24,027 nucleotides of DNA from an uncultured Planctomycetales bacterium (GTDB taxonomy: Bacteria > Planctomycetota > Planctomycetia > Isosphaerales > Isosphaeraceae), in contig CALCIB010000108.1 of the NCBI GenBank assembly GCA_937907525.1, positions 1 through 24,027 of the forward strand, in the 5' to 3' direction. How positions within the stretch are numbered: the stretch's first letter is position 1; each line of letters starts with the position of its first letter. Shown piece after piece: positions 13,697 to 21,670 of this stretch. The translations under genes were made by a program, and so were the position numbers. The notes under the pieces are model-generated. The model had not been told where the DNA came from. It was given only the letters and a program-made list of their open reading frames with translations, and did not search any database.

Positions 13697-15583
13697 TCAA
13701 TCGCCGTCCTCGGCGGTCGTCAGATCGTCGTGGTGGGCGCGGAGGCGGTCGAGGACTTCGGCGGAGTCGGCGGCGGGGGCGAGGTCGCGGAGTTGGGCGG
13801 GGTCGGAGAGGACGTCGTAGAGTTCCTCGCGGCCGTCGGCGTTGCGGATGTAGGAGAAACCGTCGGCGACCACCCCGGACATCGGCCCCCGCCAGGCGGG
13901 GGGACGCGCCGGGTTCTTGGACACCGATTCCTTGATGCGAACCTCGGTCAAGACGGGCGACTCCTCGGAAGGCCGCCGCAGCAGCGAGACCCCCGGAAAA
14001 GCGGAGGCGTCCAGCCCCAGGACGTCGAGGACCGTGGCGGGTATGTCGCGGAGGCTGACGGCCCGTTCGACCGCCTCGCCGCCGCGTTCGCCGCCGGGGA
14101 GGAAGACCAAAAGCGGCACGCGGGTCTCCTGGTCGTAGAGGCTCCGGCCGTGGCCGACCAAGCCGTGCTCGCCCAGCTCCTCGCCGTGGTCGGAGGTCAG
14201 GATCACCAGGGTCTCGTCCAGGACGCCGCGCGCCTCCAGTTCGTCGAACAAGCGGCCGACCTGCTGATCGATGTAGGCCAGGCAGTCGTCGTAGGAGTCG
14301 CGGGCCAAGGCGAGTTGGTCGTCGGTGACGCCGGCGCGGGAGCGAACGTCCCACTCGCGGATCATCGCCTCCTCCTCCGCGGTCTCGGGGGGACGGCTGA
14401 ACCGGCGCTCGAAGTCGTCGGGGGGAACGAACGGGCCGTGAGCGTCGAAGTAGTTCAGGAAGGCGAAGAACGGCCGACCGCCCCCCTCCCCTCCCCGAGT
14501 CCGTTCCCGGTCGAGCCAGTCCAGGAACGCCGCGTTGATCCGGCCGGCATCCTTGCGGCGCCGCTCCACGCCGCCGAGCGACTCCGGAAGCGCCCGCGCG
14601 GCCAGCCGGCCCAGGGACGAGCAGCGCAGGGCCTCGGCGACCGAGACGGCCGATTGCTCCTCGTAGAAGTCGTCGTAATGCTCGAAGCCGCGGCCGAGGC
14701 CGAACCACTGGTTGCAAAAGAAGGTGTTGGCGATGAAGCCGGCCGTCGCGAAGCCGCGCGCGCCGAGGGCCTCGGCCAGCGTGGGATGGGTCCGGTCCAT
14801 CGGCTTCTTCTCGCCGACGTTCAACTCATGCGGCCAGCGTCCCGTGAACATGCTCGCGTGGGAAGGGAGGGTCCAGGGCGCCGTCGACCGGGCCTGGTCG
14901 AACCGGACGGCGCGCGCCGCCAGGCGGTCGAGGTTCGGGGAGGTTTCGCGACCGTAGCCGTAGAGGCCCAGGCTCTCCGCCCGCGCGGTGTCCATGACGA
15001 TCAGCAGGACGTTGGGGCCGCGATCCGACGCGGCGGCCGCCGGGGAGGGTCGAGCCGCGGGCGTGGCCTGGAGTCGGTCCCCGCCGCGAAGCGCCACGGC
15101 CGCGACGCCCAGGACCAGGGGGGCGACGACCATCGCGCGGCGGAATCGAACCGGACGCGCCAGGGCGCGTCGCGCCACGGCCGTCCCCACGCCGACAGCC
15201 AGCGCCGCGGCCGCGAAGCCGTACAGGCCGGGGATCGTCAGCAGGATCGCCAGGGCGCAGAGGGCCCCCAGGGCCGTCAACGCCCACCTGCCCGCCCACG
15301 CCGGGCGCAACCACGCCAGGGGCGCCAGCGCGACGCCGATCGCCCCGAAGATCGCCAGATCGGTCGCCGGGATCATCCAGAAGAAGTGCCGGCTCATCTG
15401 GAACGTCCCCAGGGCGCCGCCGCCGGAGAGTTCGTTCCGCGCCAGCCACTGGGTCAACTCCAGCGTCCCGGTCAAGAGCCCGAACAGCAAGGCCAGCCGC
15501 GCCACGCCCCACGGCGAGGCCGCGACGCTCGACTCCGACTCCGGCCCCGTCTCCGCGATCCGTCCCGCGCCCGCGCCATCCAT
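13697..15583 (-). CDS. Membrane-anchored sulfatase/alkaline phosphatase-superfamily protein
   Basis: A 628-residue protein with about four to five membrane segments in its first 170 residues and a periplasmic alkaline phosphatase-fold domain. Metal-site motifs are NVLLIVMDTARA (191-202), NYFDAHGPF (about 378-386), SDHGEELGEHG (464-474) and GHGRSLYDQETRVPLL (477-492). The nucleophile position reads TLPSH (238-242), with Thr where true sulfatases have Cys or Ser before PSR. It may therefore be a phospho- or phosphoethanolamine-type transferase or hydrolase rather than a formylglycine sulfatase. The ATG at 15583 follows GGGGGAGG closely. An upstream ATG at 15622 adds 13 residues that look like translated leader. 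It follows the epimerase gene after about 70 bp. Confidence 0.82.
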   Translation of the reverse strand: MDGAGAGRIAETGPESESSVAASPWGVARLALLFGLLTGTLELTQWLARNELSGGGALGTFQMSRHFFWMIPATDLAIFGAIGVALAPLAWLRPAWAGRWALTALGALCALAILLTIPGLYGFAAAALAVGVGTAVARRALARPVRFRRAMVVAPLVLGVAAVALRGGDRLQATPAARPSPAAAASDRGPNVLLIVMDTARAESLGLYGYGRETSPNLDRLAARAVRFDQARSTAPWTLPSHASMFTGRWPHELNVGEKKPMDRTHPTLAEALGARGFATAGFIANTFFCNQWFGLGRGFEHYDDFYEEQSAVSVAEALRCSSLGRLAARALPESLGGVERRRKDAGRINAAFLDWLDRERTRGGEGGGRPFFAFLNYFDAHGPFVPPDDFERRFSRPPETAEEEAMIREWDVRSRAGVTDDQLALARDSYDDCLAYIDQQVGRLFDELEARGVLDETLVILTSDHGEELGEHGLVGHGRSLYDQETRVPLLVFLPGGERGGEAVERAVSLRDIPATVLDVLGLDASAFPGVSLLRRPSEESPVLTEVRIKESVSKNPARPPAWRGPMSGVVADGFSYIRNADGREELYDVLSDPAQLRDLAPAADSAEVLDRLRAHHDDLTTAEDGD

Positions 15584-15652
15584 GACCTCCCCCTTTCCCC
15601 ATCCCTGGGATCGGCCCTTCATACACCGGGACGGCGATCGCGGCAACGCCGG

Positions 15653-16681
15653 TCAGCCGCGAGCGGCTGGCGAAGGCTCGGCGACGGCCGGGGCGTGCTC
15701 GGCCATGGCGCGGGTCATGGCCTCGTCGAAACCGAACGGCGGCGCGTAGCCCAGCACGCGGCGGGCCTTCTCGATCGAGTAATCCAGGTTCAGGCCGAGA
15801 AACTTGTATCGCGCCTTGTTGATGATCGGGGCGTCCTTGCGGCCGCGGAGCTTCGCCCCCCCCTCGACGACGGTCGCCAGGAACTTCGCCAGCTTCAGCG
15901 GAATCCGCCGCCGGGGAGCGGAGAGGCCGGCCAACTCGGCGACCTTGCCGACGAACCGGCGCTTGCTGACCGGCTCGCCGTCGGTGAGGTTGAAGACCTC
16001 GCCGACCGCGGCGGGGTCCTCGGCGGCCAGGAAGATCCCGTGGACCAGGTTCTTGACGTAGATGCAGTTGAGGGCCTGCTCGCCGGAGCCGAAGTAGGCG
16101 AACGAGCCGCGACGGAGGTTCAACAGCAGCTTGGGCAGCACGGTGCGGTCGCGTTCGCCGTAGATGAAGCCGGGGCGGACGACGGCCACCGGGAGGCCCT
16201 TCTCCTTATGGTACTGAAGCGCCAGGGCCTCGGCCTCGGTCTTGGAGCGGGTGTAGGCGTCGAGCGAGTCGGCCGCGGGGGGGGTGGTCTCGTCGGTGCC
16301 GAAGTGGTCGCGCCCCTCGTAGACGCCCAGGGAGCTGACGTGGACGAACCGCTCGACTCCCGCGGCGACGGCGGCGTCGAGCAAGAGCCGGAAGGCCTCG
16401 ACGTTGAGGCGGCGGAAGTCGGCCAACGTCCCCCAGTCGCCGACCTTGGCGGCGCAGTTGAAGATCCAGTCGGCGCCCTCGGCGCCGCGGGCGAGGGCGT
16501 CGGCGTCCTCCAGGTCGCCCACGATCTTCTCGACGCCCCACTCGTCGAGCTTGCGGACGTCGCTGGAGGCGCGGACGAGGGCCTTGACGCGGTGGCCGCG
16601 CGCCAGCGCCTCCTCGACCGCGTGGCCGCCGACCAACCCGGTGGCGCCGGTGACGAAGATGGTCCTGGGACTGCTGCTCAT
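15653..16681 (-). CDS. NAD(P)-dependent epimerase/dehydratase (SDR, 3-beta-HSD-like)
   Basis: A 342-residue extended short-chain dehydrogenase. The Rossmann motif TGATGLVGG (11-19) is followed by DLEDADAL (56-63) for cofactor contact, NCAAKVGDWG (75-84) and the catalytic set S116/S117 with YTRSK (Y143, K147). The IYGERD and VKNLVHGIFLA segments resemble the 3-beta-hydroxysteroid dehydrogenase/isomerase branch, which in bacteria acts on sterols, sugars or dihydroflavonol-like substrates. The true substrate is unknown. It is cytoplasmic, and probably co-transcribed with the downstream sulfatase-fold gene. The ATG at 16681 places the Rossmann motif correctly. It is divergent from the dksA-like gene. 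Confidence 0.9.
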   Translation of the reverse strand: MSSSPRTIFVTGATGLVGGHAVEEALARGHRVKALVRASSDVRKLDEWGVEKIVGDLEDADALARGAEGADWIFNCAAKVGDWGTLADFRRLNVEAFRLLLDAAVAAGVERFVHVSSLGVYEGRDHFGTDETTPPAADSLDAYTRSKTEAEALALQYHKEKGLPVAVVRPGFIYGERDRTVLPKLLLNLRRGSFAYFGSGEQALNCIYVKNLVHGIFLAAEDPAAVGEVFNLTDGEPVSKRRFVGKVAELAGLSAPRRRIPLKLAKFLATVVEGGAKLRGRKDAPIINKARYKFLGLNLDYSIEKARRVLGYAPPFGFDEAMTRAMAEHAPAVAEPSPAARG

Positions 16682-16931
16682 GGCGGAGGGGCCTCGACCG
16701 CGGGGACGCGCCGACGGCCGGGGGCGGTCGCGCCACCGGGACGGCTCGAAACGTGGAGGGAGGACCGGGGGCCGCCCCGCGTGATCCTATCCGATCGGCG
16801 GCTGGGGGGATAGGGGTGGTCTTGAGGTCGACCGTCGGTGTAGTGTGAGGAGGTGAACGCGGCCGAATCGGGATCGAGGGCGAGCCCCGAGGCCGCGCGA
16901 AGTCGTCAAGTCGGGAAGGGACGGGATCGTC
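16682..16931. promoter_or_regulatory. Divergent intergenic region, epimerase and dksA-like genes
   Basis: A 250-bp gap that must hold promoters for both directions. A GAGGAGGTGAAC at 16847-16858 looks like a ribosome-binding site, but the frame it would open runs antisense-like through the dksA-like gene with Arg/Pro-rich junk. No confident promoter boxes were found. Confidence 0.4.
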
Positions 16932-17312
16932 ATGGCCGCCAGCCTCAAACCCGAGGAACTCGGCACGTATCGCCGCCGGCTCGAGGATCTCGCGCGGCGG
17001 CTCCGCGGCGACGTCGACCGCATGGCCGCCGAGGCGCTGGGCCGCAACCACGCCGAATCCGGCCTCTCCAGCGTCCCCATGCACCTGGCGGACGTCGGCA
17101 CCGACAACTACGACCAGGAGTTCACCCTGGGGTTGATCGAAAACGAGAACGAGACGCTCAAGATGATCGACGAGGCCCTGGCCCGCGTCGCCGACGGCTC
17201 CTACGGCGTCTGCTCCGAGTGCGGCCAGCCGATCGCCAGGGCCCGGCTCCAGGCCTTGCCTTACGCCCGCCACTGCATCGAATGCGCGCGGAAGCTGGAG
17301 AACCCCGCATGA
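16932..17312 (+). CDS. DksA/TraR-family zinc-finger protein
   Basis: A 126-residue protein with an N-terminal coiled-coil region (about 7-85) and a four-Cys zinc finger, YGVCSECGQPI (91-101) and HCIECAR (114-120), with ligands C94, C97, C115 and C118. DksA-like proteins bind the secondary channel of RNA polymerase and modulate initiation, often with ppGpp. The coiled-coil tip DxxDxA motif of true DksA is not evident, so a different output is possible. It overlaps lspA by four bases (ATGA), so the two are translationally coupled. The ATG at 16932 is preceded by purine-rich GGGAAGGGACGGG. Confidence 0.88.
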   Translation: MAASLKPEELGTYRRRLEDLARRLRGDVDRMAAEALGRNHAESGLSSVPMHLADVGTDNYDQEFTLGLIENENETLKMIDEALARVADGSYGVCSECGQPIARARLQALPYARHCIECARKLENPA

Positions 17313-17902
17313 CGCGCCGCCTGGCCGCGAGCCGATTCGCGCTGTTCCTCTGCCTCGCCCTGGGAGGCGCGGGCCTGGACCTGGCGAGCAAGTCGATCGT
17401 CTTCCGACGGGTCGGCGAGCCCGGCTCGCCGCCGGCCTCGGTCGTCGGCGAGATCCTGGAGTTGCGCACCAGCTACAACAAGGGGGCGCTCTGGGGGTTC
17501 GGCCGGAGCGTGCCCAACAGCAGCCTGATCTTCGCCGGGCTCTCGGTGGCGGCCGGGGCGGGGATCGTGGCCTGGCTGTTCGTGGGGGGCGCCGCGGCCA
17601 GCCTGCCCTTGACCGTCGCCCTGGGCCTGATCATGGCCGGGGCGATCGGCAACTGCCACGACCGGCTCGCCTTCGGCCAGGTCCGGGACTTCGTCCACTT
17701 CCACGTCGACTCCGTGGGCTTCAACTGGGCCATCTTCAACATGGCCGACGTCATGCTGGTCTGCGGCGCCTGCGCCCTGGTCCTCTTCGCCCTGCGCCCC
17801 GACCCGATCCCGACCGACGCCCCCCCGCCGGCCGACGCCGGCGCCGACGCCGCCGCGCCCCCCCACGCCCGCGACCCGGAATCGGCGCGGGCGCCGTCGT
17901 GA
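17309..17902 (+). CDS. lspA: Lipoprotein signal peptidase (signal peptidase II)
   Basis: A 197-residue inner-membrane aspartyl protease that removes signal peptides from diacylglyceryl-modified prolipoproteins. Four membrane helices are visible (about 10-30, 73-95, 97-117 and 143-165). Family motifs are RTSYNKGALWGF, GAIGNCHDRLAFGQVRDF and FNMADVML; the catalytic Asp residues are those in CHDR and NMAD. The tail from about 170 is rich in Pro, Asp and Ala and is not part of the enzyme core. The start at 17309 overlaps the stop of the dksA-like gene. This gene pair seems typical of planctomycetes (from general knowledge). Confidence 0.93.
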   Translation: MTRRLAASRFALFLCLALGGAGLDLASKSIVFRRVGEPGSPPASVVGEILELRTSYNKGALWGFGRSVPNSSLIFAGLSVAAGAGIVAWLFVGGAAASLPLTVALGLIMAGAIGNCHDRLAFGQVRDFVHFHVDSVGFNWAIFNMADVMLVCGACALVLFALRPDPIPTDAPPPADAGADAAAPPHARDPESARAPS

Positions 17903-17933
17903 CGGGGGCCCGATGAACCGGGAGGTTTTCCAG

Positions 17934-18197
17934 ATGACGATCACCTTCGACATCCCCAGGGACATCGAGCGTCAGTTCGGCCGCCGCCTAGGCGAACTCA
18001 ACGCGAAGGCGCGGGAGGCCCTCCTGGTGGAACTCTTCCGCGAACGCGAGATCACCCATCGGCAACTCGGCGACGCCCTCGGGCTCGATCGGTACGAGAC
18101 CGACGGGCTCTTGAAGCGGTACGGCGTGGGGCTCGACGTCAGCCCCGAGGAAATCCGCGAGGAATGCGGCCTGCTCGGCCAAGCTCGGCCGTCATGA
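17934..18197 (+). CDS. UPF0175-family antitoxin
   Basis: An 87-residue protein. The core REALLVELFREREITHRQLGDALGLDRYETDGLLKR-type segment (28-63) is the helix-turn-helix of UPF0175 proteins, which pair with PIN toxins. The ATG at 17934 is favoured by GGAGG eight bases upstream; an ATG at 17913 has none. It overlaps the toxin remnant start by four bases (ATGA at 18194-18197). The antitoxin frame is intact although its toxin is not, so it may be free to repress its own promoter or to neutralise a related toxin elsewhere. Confidence 0.83.
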   Translation: MTITFDIPRDIERQFGRRLGELNAKAREALLVELFREREITHRQLGDALGLDRYETDGLLKRYGVGLDVSPEEIREECGLLGQARPS

Positions 18198-18420
18198 GAG
18201 CGGTCTCGGATACGACGCCGCTCAATTATCTGGTCCTCATCGGGCTTCAAGAGATCCTCCCCACCTGCTTGAGGAAGCGGCCGTTCGGGGGCTCGTCGTC
18301 ATCGAAGACGCCATCGACGGGCTCCGGGGGACGAACTTCAGGGCCACGGAGGCTCAGTACCGGGCGATCCTTGAGAACGTGGCCAGGCGCCGCGGCGATC
18401 CTTCCGATCACACATCGTAA
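18194..18420 (+). pseudogene. Decayed PIN-domain toxin of the UPF0175 pair
   Basis: The start MRAVSDTTPLNYLVLIGLQE (18194 onward) is the usual N-terminus of a PIN toxin. From about 18262 the matching C-terminus appears in another frame: EEAAVRGLVVIEDAIDGL and then GTNFRATEAQYRAILENVA, ending at TAA 18418-18420. Some 70 central residues, including most acidic ligands, are missing, and the two ends are out of frame, so the toxin is dead. The remnant overlaps the 3' end of glnA on the other strand by 13 bases. Confidence 0.8.
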
Positions 18421-19820
18421 TACAAGTTGAATTCATAGGGGTGTGGCCGGGCGCGGAGGGCGTCGACCTCGTGGGACTTCTTGTACCAGATCCAGGTGTC
18501 GACGACGTCGCGGGTGAAGACGTCGCCCTTGAGGAGGAACTCGTGGTCGGCTCGGAGCGCCTCCAGGGTGGCCTCCAGCGACCGCGGCGCGGCTGCGAAC
18601 CGGGCCAGGCCCTGGGGCCCCGGATCGGCGACGTCCCTGTCCAGCGGCTCGCCGGGGCGGATCTTATGCTCGACGCCGTCGAGCACGGCCATCAGCATCG
18701 CCGAGAACAACAGGTAAGGATTGGCCGCGGCGTCCGGGCAGCGGTACTCCACCCGGCGGTCCCGCGGGCTGGTGCCGGTGACCGGGATCCGGATGATCGC
18801 CGCGCGGTTGCGACGGCTGTACGCCAGCCGGGTGGGGGCCTCGAAGCCCTCCACCAGCCGCTTGTAGCTGTTGGTCGTGGGGTTGCCGAAGGCGCATAGC
18901 GCCTCGGCGTGCCGCAGCAGGCCGCCGACGGCGTAGAGCCCGACGTCGCTGAGGCCGGCGTAGTGGTCGCCGGCCAGGATCGGCTCGTCATCCTTCCAGA
19001 GCGACATGTGGGTATGCATCCCCGAGCCGTTGTCGCCGAAGAGGGGCTTGGGCATGAAGGTGGCCGTCTTGCCGCCGCGGCGGGCGACGTTGCGGATGAC
19101 GTACCGCGCCAGCATGACCCGGTCGGCGGCTTCCAGCAGGTCGCGCGGCTCCAGGTCGATTTCGCACTGGCCGCCGGTGGCGACCTCGTGGAAGTGGGAC
19201 GTCACGCCGACGCCGCACTCGGCCATGCGGCGGGCCATCTCGGAGCGAAGGTCCATCAGGCCGTCGGTCGGCGGGCAGGGGAAGTAGCCCAGCCCGGCGA
19301 CGGGCTTGTACCCCAGGTTGGGCGACTCCCTCCGACCGCTGTTCCACGCCCCCTCGATCGAGTCGACCCGGTAAAACGCCTCGTTGGCGGTCTGGGCGAA
19401 GCGGACGTCGTCGAAGACGAAGAACTCCAGTTCCGGCGCGAACAGGCAGTAGTCGGCGACCCCGCCTTCGCGCATGTACGCCGCGGCCTTGCGGGCGATG
19501 TTGCGGGGATCGCGGGTATAGTCGCTGCGGGTGATCGGGTCGTGGATGTTGCAGATCATGGTCAAGGTCGGTTCGACCATGAACGGATCGACAAGCGCCG
19601 TCTCGGGCTGGGGGACGACCAGCAAGTCGGACTCGTTGATCGCCCGCCAGCCGACGATCGCCGAGCCGTCGAAGCCGAGCCCCTCCTCGAAGGTCTCCTC
19701 GCCGACCGCGTCGGCGGGAATCGAGAAGTGCTGCCAGACGCCCGGGAAATCCATGAACCGCAGGTCGACGGTGGTGACCTCGCGTTGTCGGATCTGGGCC
19801 AGGACTTCCTTGGGGGTCAC
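18408..19820 (-). CDS. glnA: Glutamine synthetase, type I
   Basis: A 470-residue enzyme that makes glutamine from glutamate, ammonia and ATP. Family motifs are VDLRFMDFPGVWQHF (18-32), GFDGSAIVGW (49-58), the glutamate- and metal-binding APELEFF (128-134), KPLFGDNGSGMHTH (258-271) and NRAAIIRIP (338-346). The length matches dodecameric GSI. The region equivalent to the E. coli adenylylation loop (NLYDLPPEE) reads DVADPGPQG, with Ala398 in place of the modified Tyr. The GTG at 19820 is chosen because TPKEVLAQIRQREV is the normal N-terminus and GGAG lies about seven bases upstream. The open frame to 19886 adds Pro-rich residues unlike the family. It converges with the TA remnant. Confidence 0.93.
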   Translation of the reverse strand: MTPKEVLAQIRQREVTTVDLRFMDFPGVWQHFSIPADAVGEETFEEGLGFDGSAIVGWRAINESDLLVVPQPETALVDPFMVEPTLTMICNIHDPITRSDYTRDPRNIARKAAAYMREGGVADYCLFAPELEFFVFDDVRFAQTANEAFYRVDSIEGAWNSGRRESPNLGYKPVAGLGYFPCPPTDGLMDLRSEMARRMAECGVGVTSHFHEVATGGQCEIDLEPRDLLEAADRVMLARYVIRNVARRGGKTATFMPKPLFGDNGSGMHTHMSLWKDDEPILAGDHYAGLSDVGLYAVGGLLRHAEALCAFGNPTTNSYKRLVEGFEAPTRLAYSRRNRAAIIRIPVTGTSPRDRRVEYRCPDAAANPYLLFSAMLMAVLDGVEHKIRPGEPLDRDVADPGPQGLARFAAAPRSLEATLEALRADHEFLLKGDVFTRDVVDTWIWYKKSHEVDALRARPHPYEFNLYYDV

Positions 19821-19954
19821 CGCGAGGACTCCGAGAGGGGGCGGCGCTGGGGCCTGTCGCCAGGGACGGGGACGACCTATCATCAAGACGACCGGGGAAG
19901 GGATCGAACCCTCAACGTACCGGGATTCCCCCGTCCGGTCGAGGAGCGCTCGCC

Positions 19955-20344
19955 GTGGCCGATCCGCCCCCGCCCCGCTTCGCGGTTTTGGAGCACTCCT
20001 GGAACGGGGTCCACTGGGACTTCCTGCTCCAGCGCGACGGCGCGCTTCGGACCTGGGCCCTCGACGGGATCCCGAGCCTCGGCGTGGAACGACTGGCGCG
20101 ACCCTTGGCCGATCATCGCTTGCTCTACCTCGATTACGAAGGGCCGATCCCAGGCGGCCGGGGGTCCGTGCGGCGGGTGGACGGGGGCGAGTACGAGGAG
20201 CTTGAGTGGGGCGAGGCGCGGATCCGCGTCCGGCTCCGCGGCCGTCAACTGGTGGGGGAGGCCCTTCTGACCCGGCGGCCCCGGGACGAGGCGGACGACC
20301 CGGAGGAGCCGTACTGGAAGATCTCCCTGGGGAAGTTCGATTGA
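19955..20344 (+). CDS. LigD-type 3'-phosphoesterase (DNA polymerase ligase N-terminal) domain protein
   Basis: A 129-residue single-domain protein: RFAVLEHSWNGVHWDFLLQR (8-27) and HRLLYLDYEGPIPGGRGSV (54-72) match the 3'-phosphoesterase module of bacterial LigD, with likely metal-site residues H14, H20, D22 and H54. In LigD the module trims 3' ends before ligation in end joining. As a stand-alone protein its role is unproven, and no ku or ligase gene is in the window. It starts at GTG 19955 with GAGGAG upstream. The last 100 bases overlap the tail of the opposing gene. Confidence 0.83.
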   Translation: MADPPPPRFAVLEHSWNGVHWDFLLQRDGALRTWALDGIPSLGVERLARPLADHRLLYLDYEGPIPGGRGSVRRVDGGEYEELEWGEARIRVRLRGRQLVGEALLTRRPRDEADDPEEPYWKISLGKFD

Positions 20345-21060
20345 AGGATCCGGCGCGAGGGGAGCGTCGGCAGCAGGAACACGCCTCGGGCCCGGTCGGA
20401 TCGACCGGCCAGGCGGATTCGGCCGGCGCGGACGTCCACGTCGTCGAGCCGCACGTCGTCGCGATCCGGGTTGGGGGAGTAGCGCAGACGCACGACGGGG
20501 GTACCCTCGACCTTATGCCAGGCCACGTCCACGCCGTAGATCCGGCCGCGCTCGATGATCCGGTCGAGCACCTGGTCGGCGGGGACCGGGAGGATGCCGG
20601 CGCGGATCTTCTCCAGGGTCAGTTCGACGGTGTTGTCCGCGGGGATCCGCGGTCGCGCGATCACCGTGACGACCGACGAGAACATCCCGCGATCGAGCCG
20701 GAACGCCAGCACGACCCGGTCGGACTCGAAGAGGATCCGGGGCTCGCGGACCTCCGGCGGGAGCTGGTCGGCGAAGTGGGTGACCAGGTCCTGGGCGAGC
20801 CAGGCGTTGACCTCCTCGTCGGAGAAGACGGCCTCCCAGGTCGGTTCCGTGCAGATGTCGTTGCGAAGCTGAAGCCCGCGGGCGACGAAGTGCTTCGCCT
20901 TGCCCGCGATCTGTTCGCGAGGCATGCCCCCCAGGGGGACCATGTCGCGATAGTAGCGCGGCTCGTAAGTCAAGGCCAGCCATCCGGCGATCGGGGCCAG
21001 GAGCAGGAGGGCCCCCGCCGCGGCGGCGAACTTCCACCTCTTCGACAGCGTTCTTCTCAT
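20245..21060 (-). CDS. Membrane-anchored protein of unknown function
   Basis: A 271-residue protein with one hydrophobic N-terminal segment (about 11-31), preceded by basic residues, so probably a signal anchor with an outside domain. The outside part has WEAVFSDEEVNAWLAQDL (75-92) and a region of alternating hydrophobic residues (about 108-215), suggesting a beta-rich fold. I do not recognise a family motif. The ATG at 21060 has GAGGGG seven bases upstream. The last 33 codons run antisense through the LigD-PE gene and are rich in Ser and Arg, so the C-terminal tail is probably a recent extension. The open frame continues far upstream, but there it translates a repeat. Confidence 0.72.
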   Translation of the reverse strand: MRRTLSKRWKFAAAAGALLLLAPIAGWLALTYEPRYYRDMVPLGGMPREQIAGKAKHFVARGLQLRNDICTEPTWEAVFSDEEVNAWLAQDLVTHFADQLPPEVREPRILFESDRVVLAFRLDRGMFSSVVTVIARPRIPADNTVELTLEKIRAGILPVPADQVLDRIIERGRIYGVDVAWHKVEGTPVVRLRYSPNPDRDDVRLDDVDVRAGRIRLAGRSDRARGVFLLPTLPSRRILQSNFPREIFQYGSSGSSASSRGRRVRRASPTS

Positions 21061-21330
21061 CAACGACCCCTCGGAACGGGAGGAGCGCCGGAGCGTCCGG
21101 GAGCAGCCGGCCGACGACGAAGCCGAAGGCGGGACGGCACGGCCCGACTCGCGCGCAGGATACGCGCCGACCGCGCGGCGGTCAATGCGGATCGACGACC
21201 GTGACGCCCCGGCGGCATTGGCTTCGCTCGTCGTGGCGCGATCGAACCCGTCGGCCGCAAAGTCATGATTGGAAACCACTTGAATATCGACGAAGCGGGT
21301 TCGATCGGCGAAGCGAAATTGGTTTTTCCT

Positions 21331-21575
21331 GACCGTCACGGATTTTGGGGGTGGTGGACATAACGGCCTTCCCCCCTCGCGGGGGAAGGTGGCCCGAAGG
21401 GCCGGATGAGGGGGGGCGAGACAAAACGCCATCGACGTCCAGCGCCTCCCGGACGGGTTTTCGCGAATCGCGACGGTCGCCTCGCGCGTCGTCCCCCTCA
21501 TCTGACCGCTTCGCGGTCCAGCTTCCCCCGCGAGGGGGGAAGATTCGTTCAGGCCCCCAAAATCCGTGACGGTCA
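21331..21575. repeat. Long palindromic intergenic repeat with matching ends (copy C)
   Basis: The two ends are exact 22-bp inverted repeats (21331-21352 and 21554-21575) starting TGACCGTCACGGATTTTGGG. Inside are the arms CCTTCCCCCCTCGCGGGGGA and CTTCCCCCGCGAGGGGGGAA, the hairpin GGCCCGAAGGGCC, and a central 75-bp spacer without obvious structure. It encodes no protein. The layout resembles a MITE or a large bacterial interspersed palindrome. It lies in the 903-bp gene-free stretch 21061-21963; the remainder of that stretch holds the hairpin at 21644 and nothing else that I can identify. Confidence 0.85.
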
Positions 21576-21643
21576 AGGTTTTTCGAGGCGGCCGGGCGAA
21601 AGGCGGGGCCGGCGCCCACCGACGGCGAGGGGCGACGCGCGCC

Positions 21644-21670
21644 GTCCCCTCTCCCGGCGGGAGAGGGGAC
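21644..21670. repeat. Perfect 12-bp hairpin
   Basis: GTCCCCTCTCCC and its exact inverse flank a GGC triloop. It is followed by GTCGTCTCC rather than a T-run, so it is more like a small palindromic repeat than a classic terminator. Similar words (GAGAGGGGACGG) recur at 21742-21753. Confidence 0.75.

Noticed and set aside
16853..17308. Long frame in the lspA phase starting at GTG 16853 after GAGGAG
   Set aside because: Its translation through the dksA-like gene is Arg/Pro/Gly-rich out-of-frame sequence; lspA has its own coupled ATG.
19890..19945. tRNA-like T-arm (GGGTTCGATCCCTT on the minus strand) upstream of glnA
   Set aside because: The T stem pairs, but no matching 5' acceptor strand, D-arm or anticodon stem is found within tRNA distance, so it is not called as a tRNA or a fragment.
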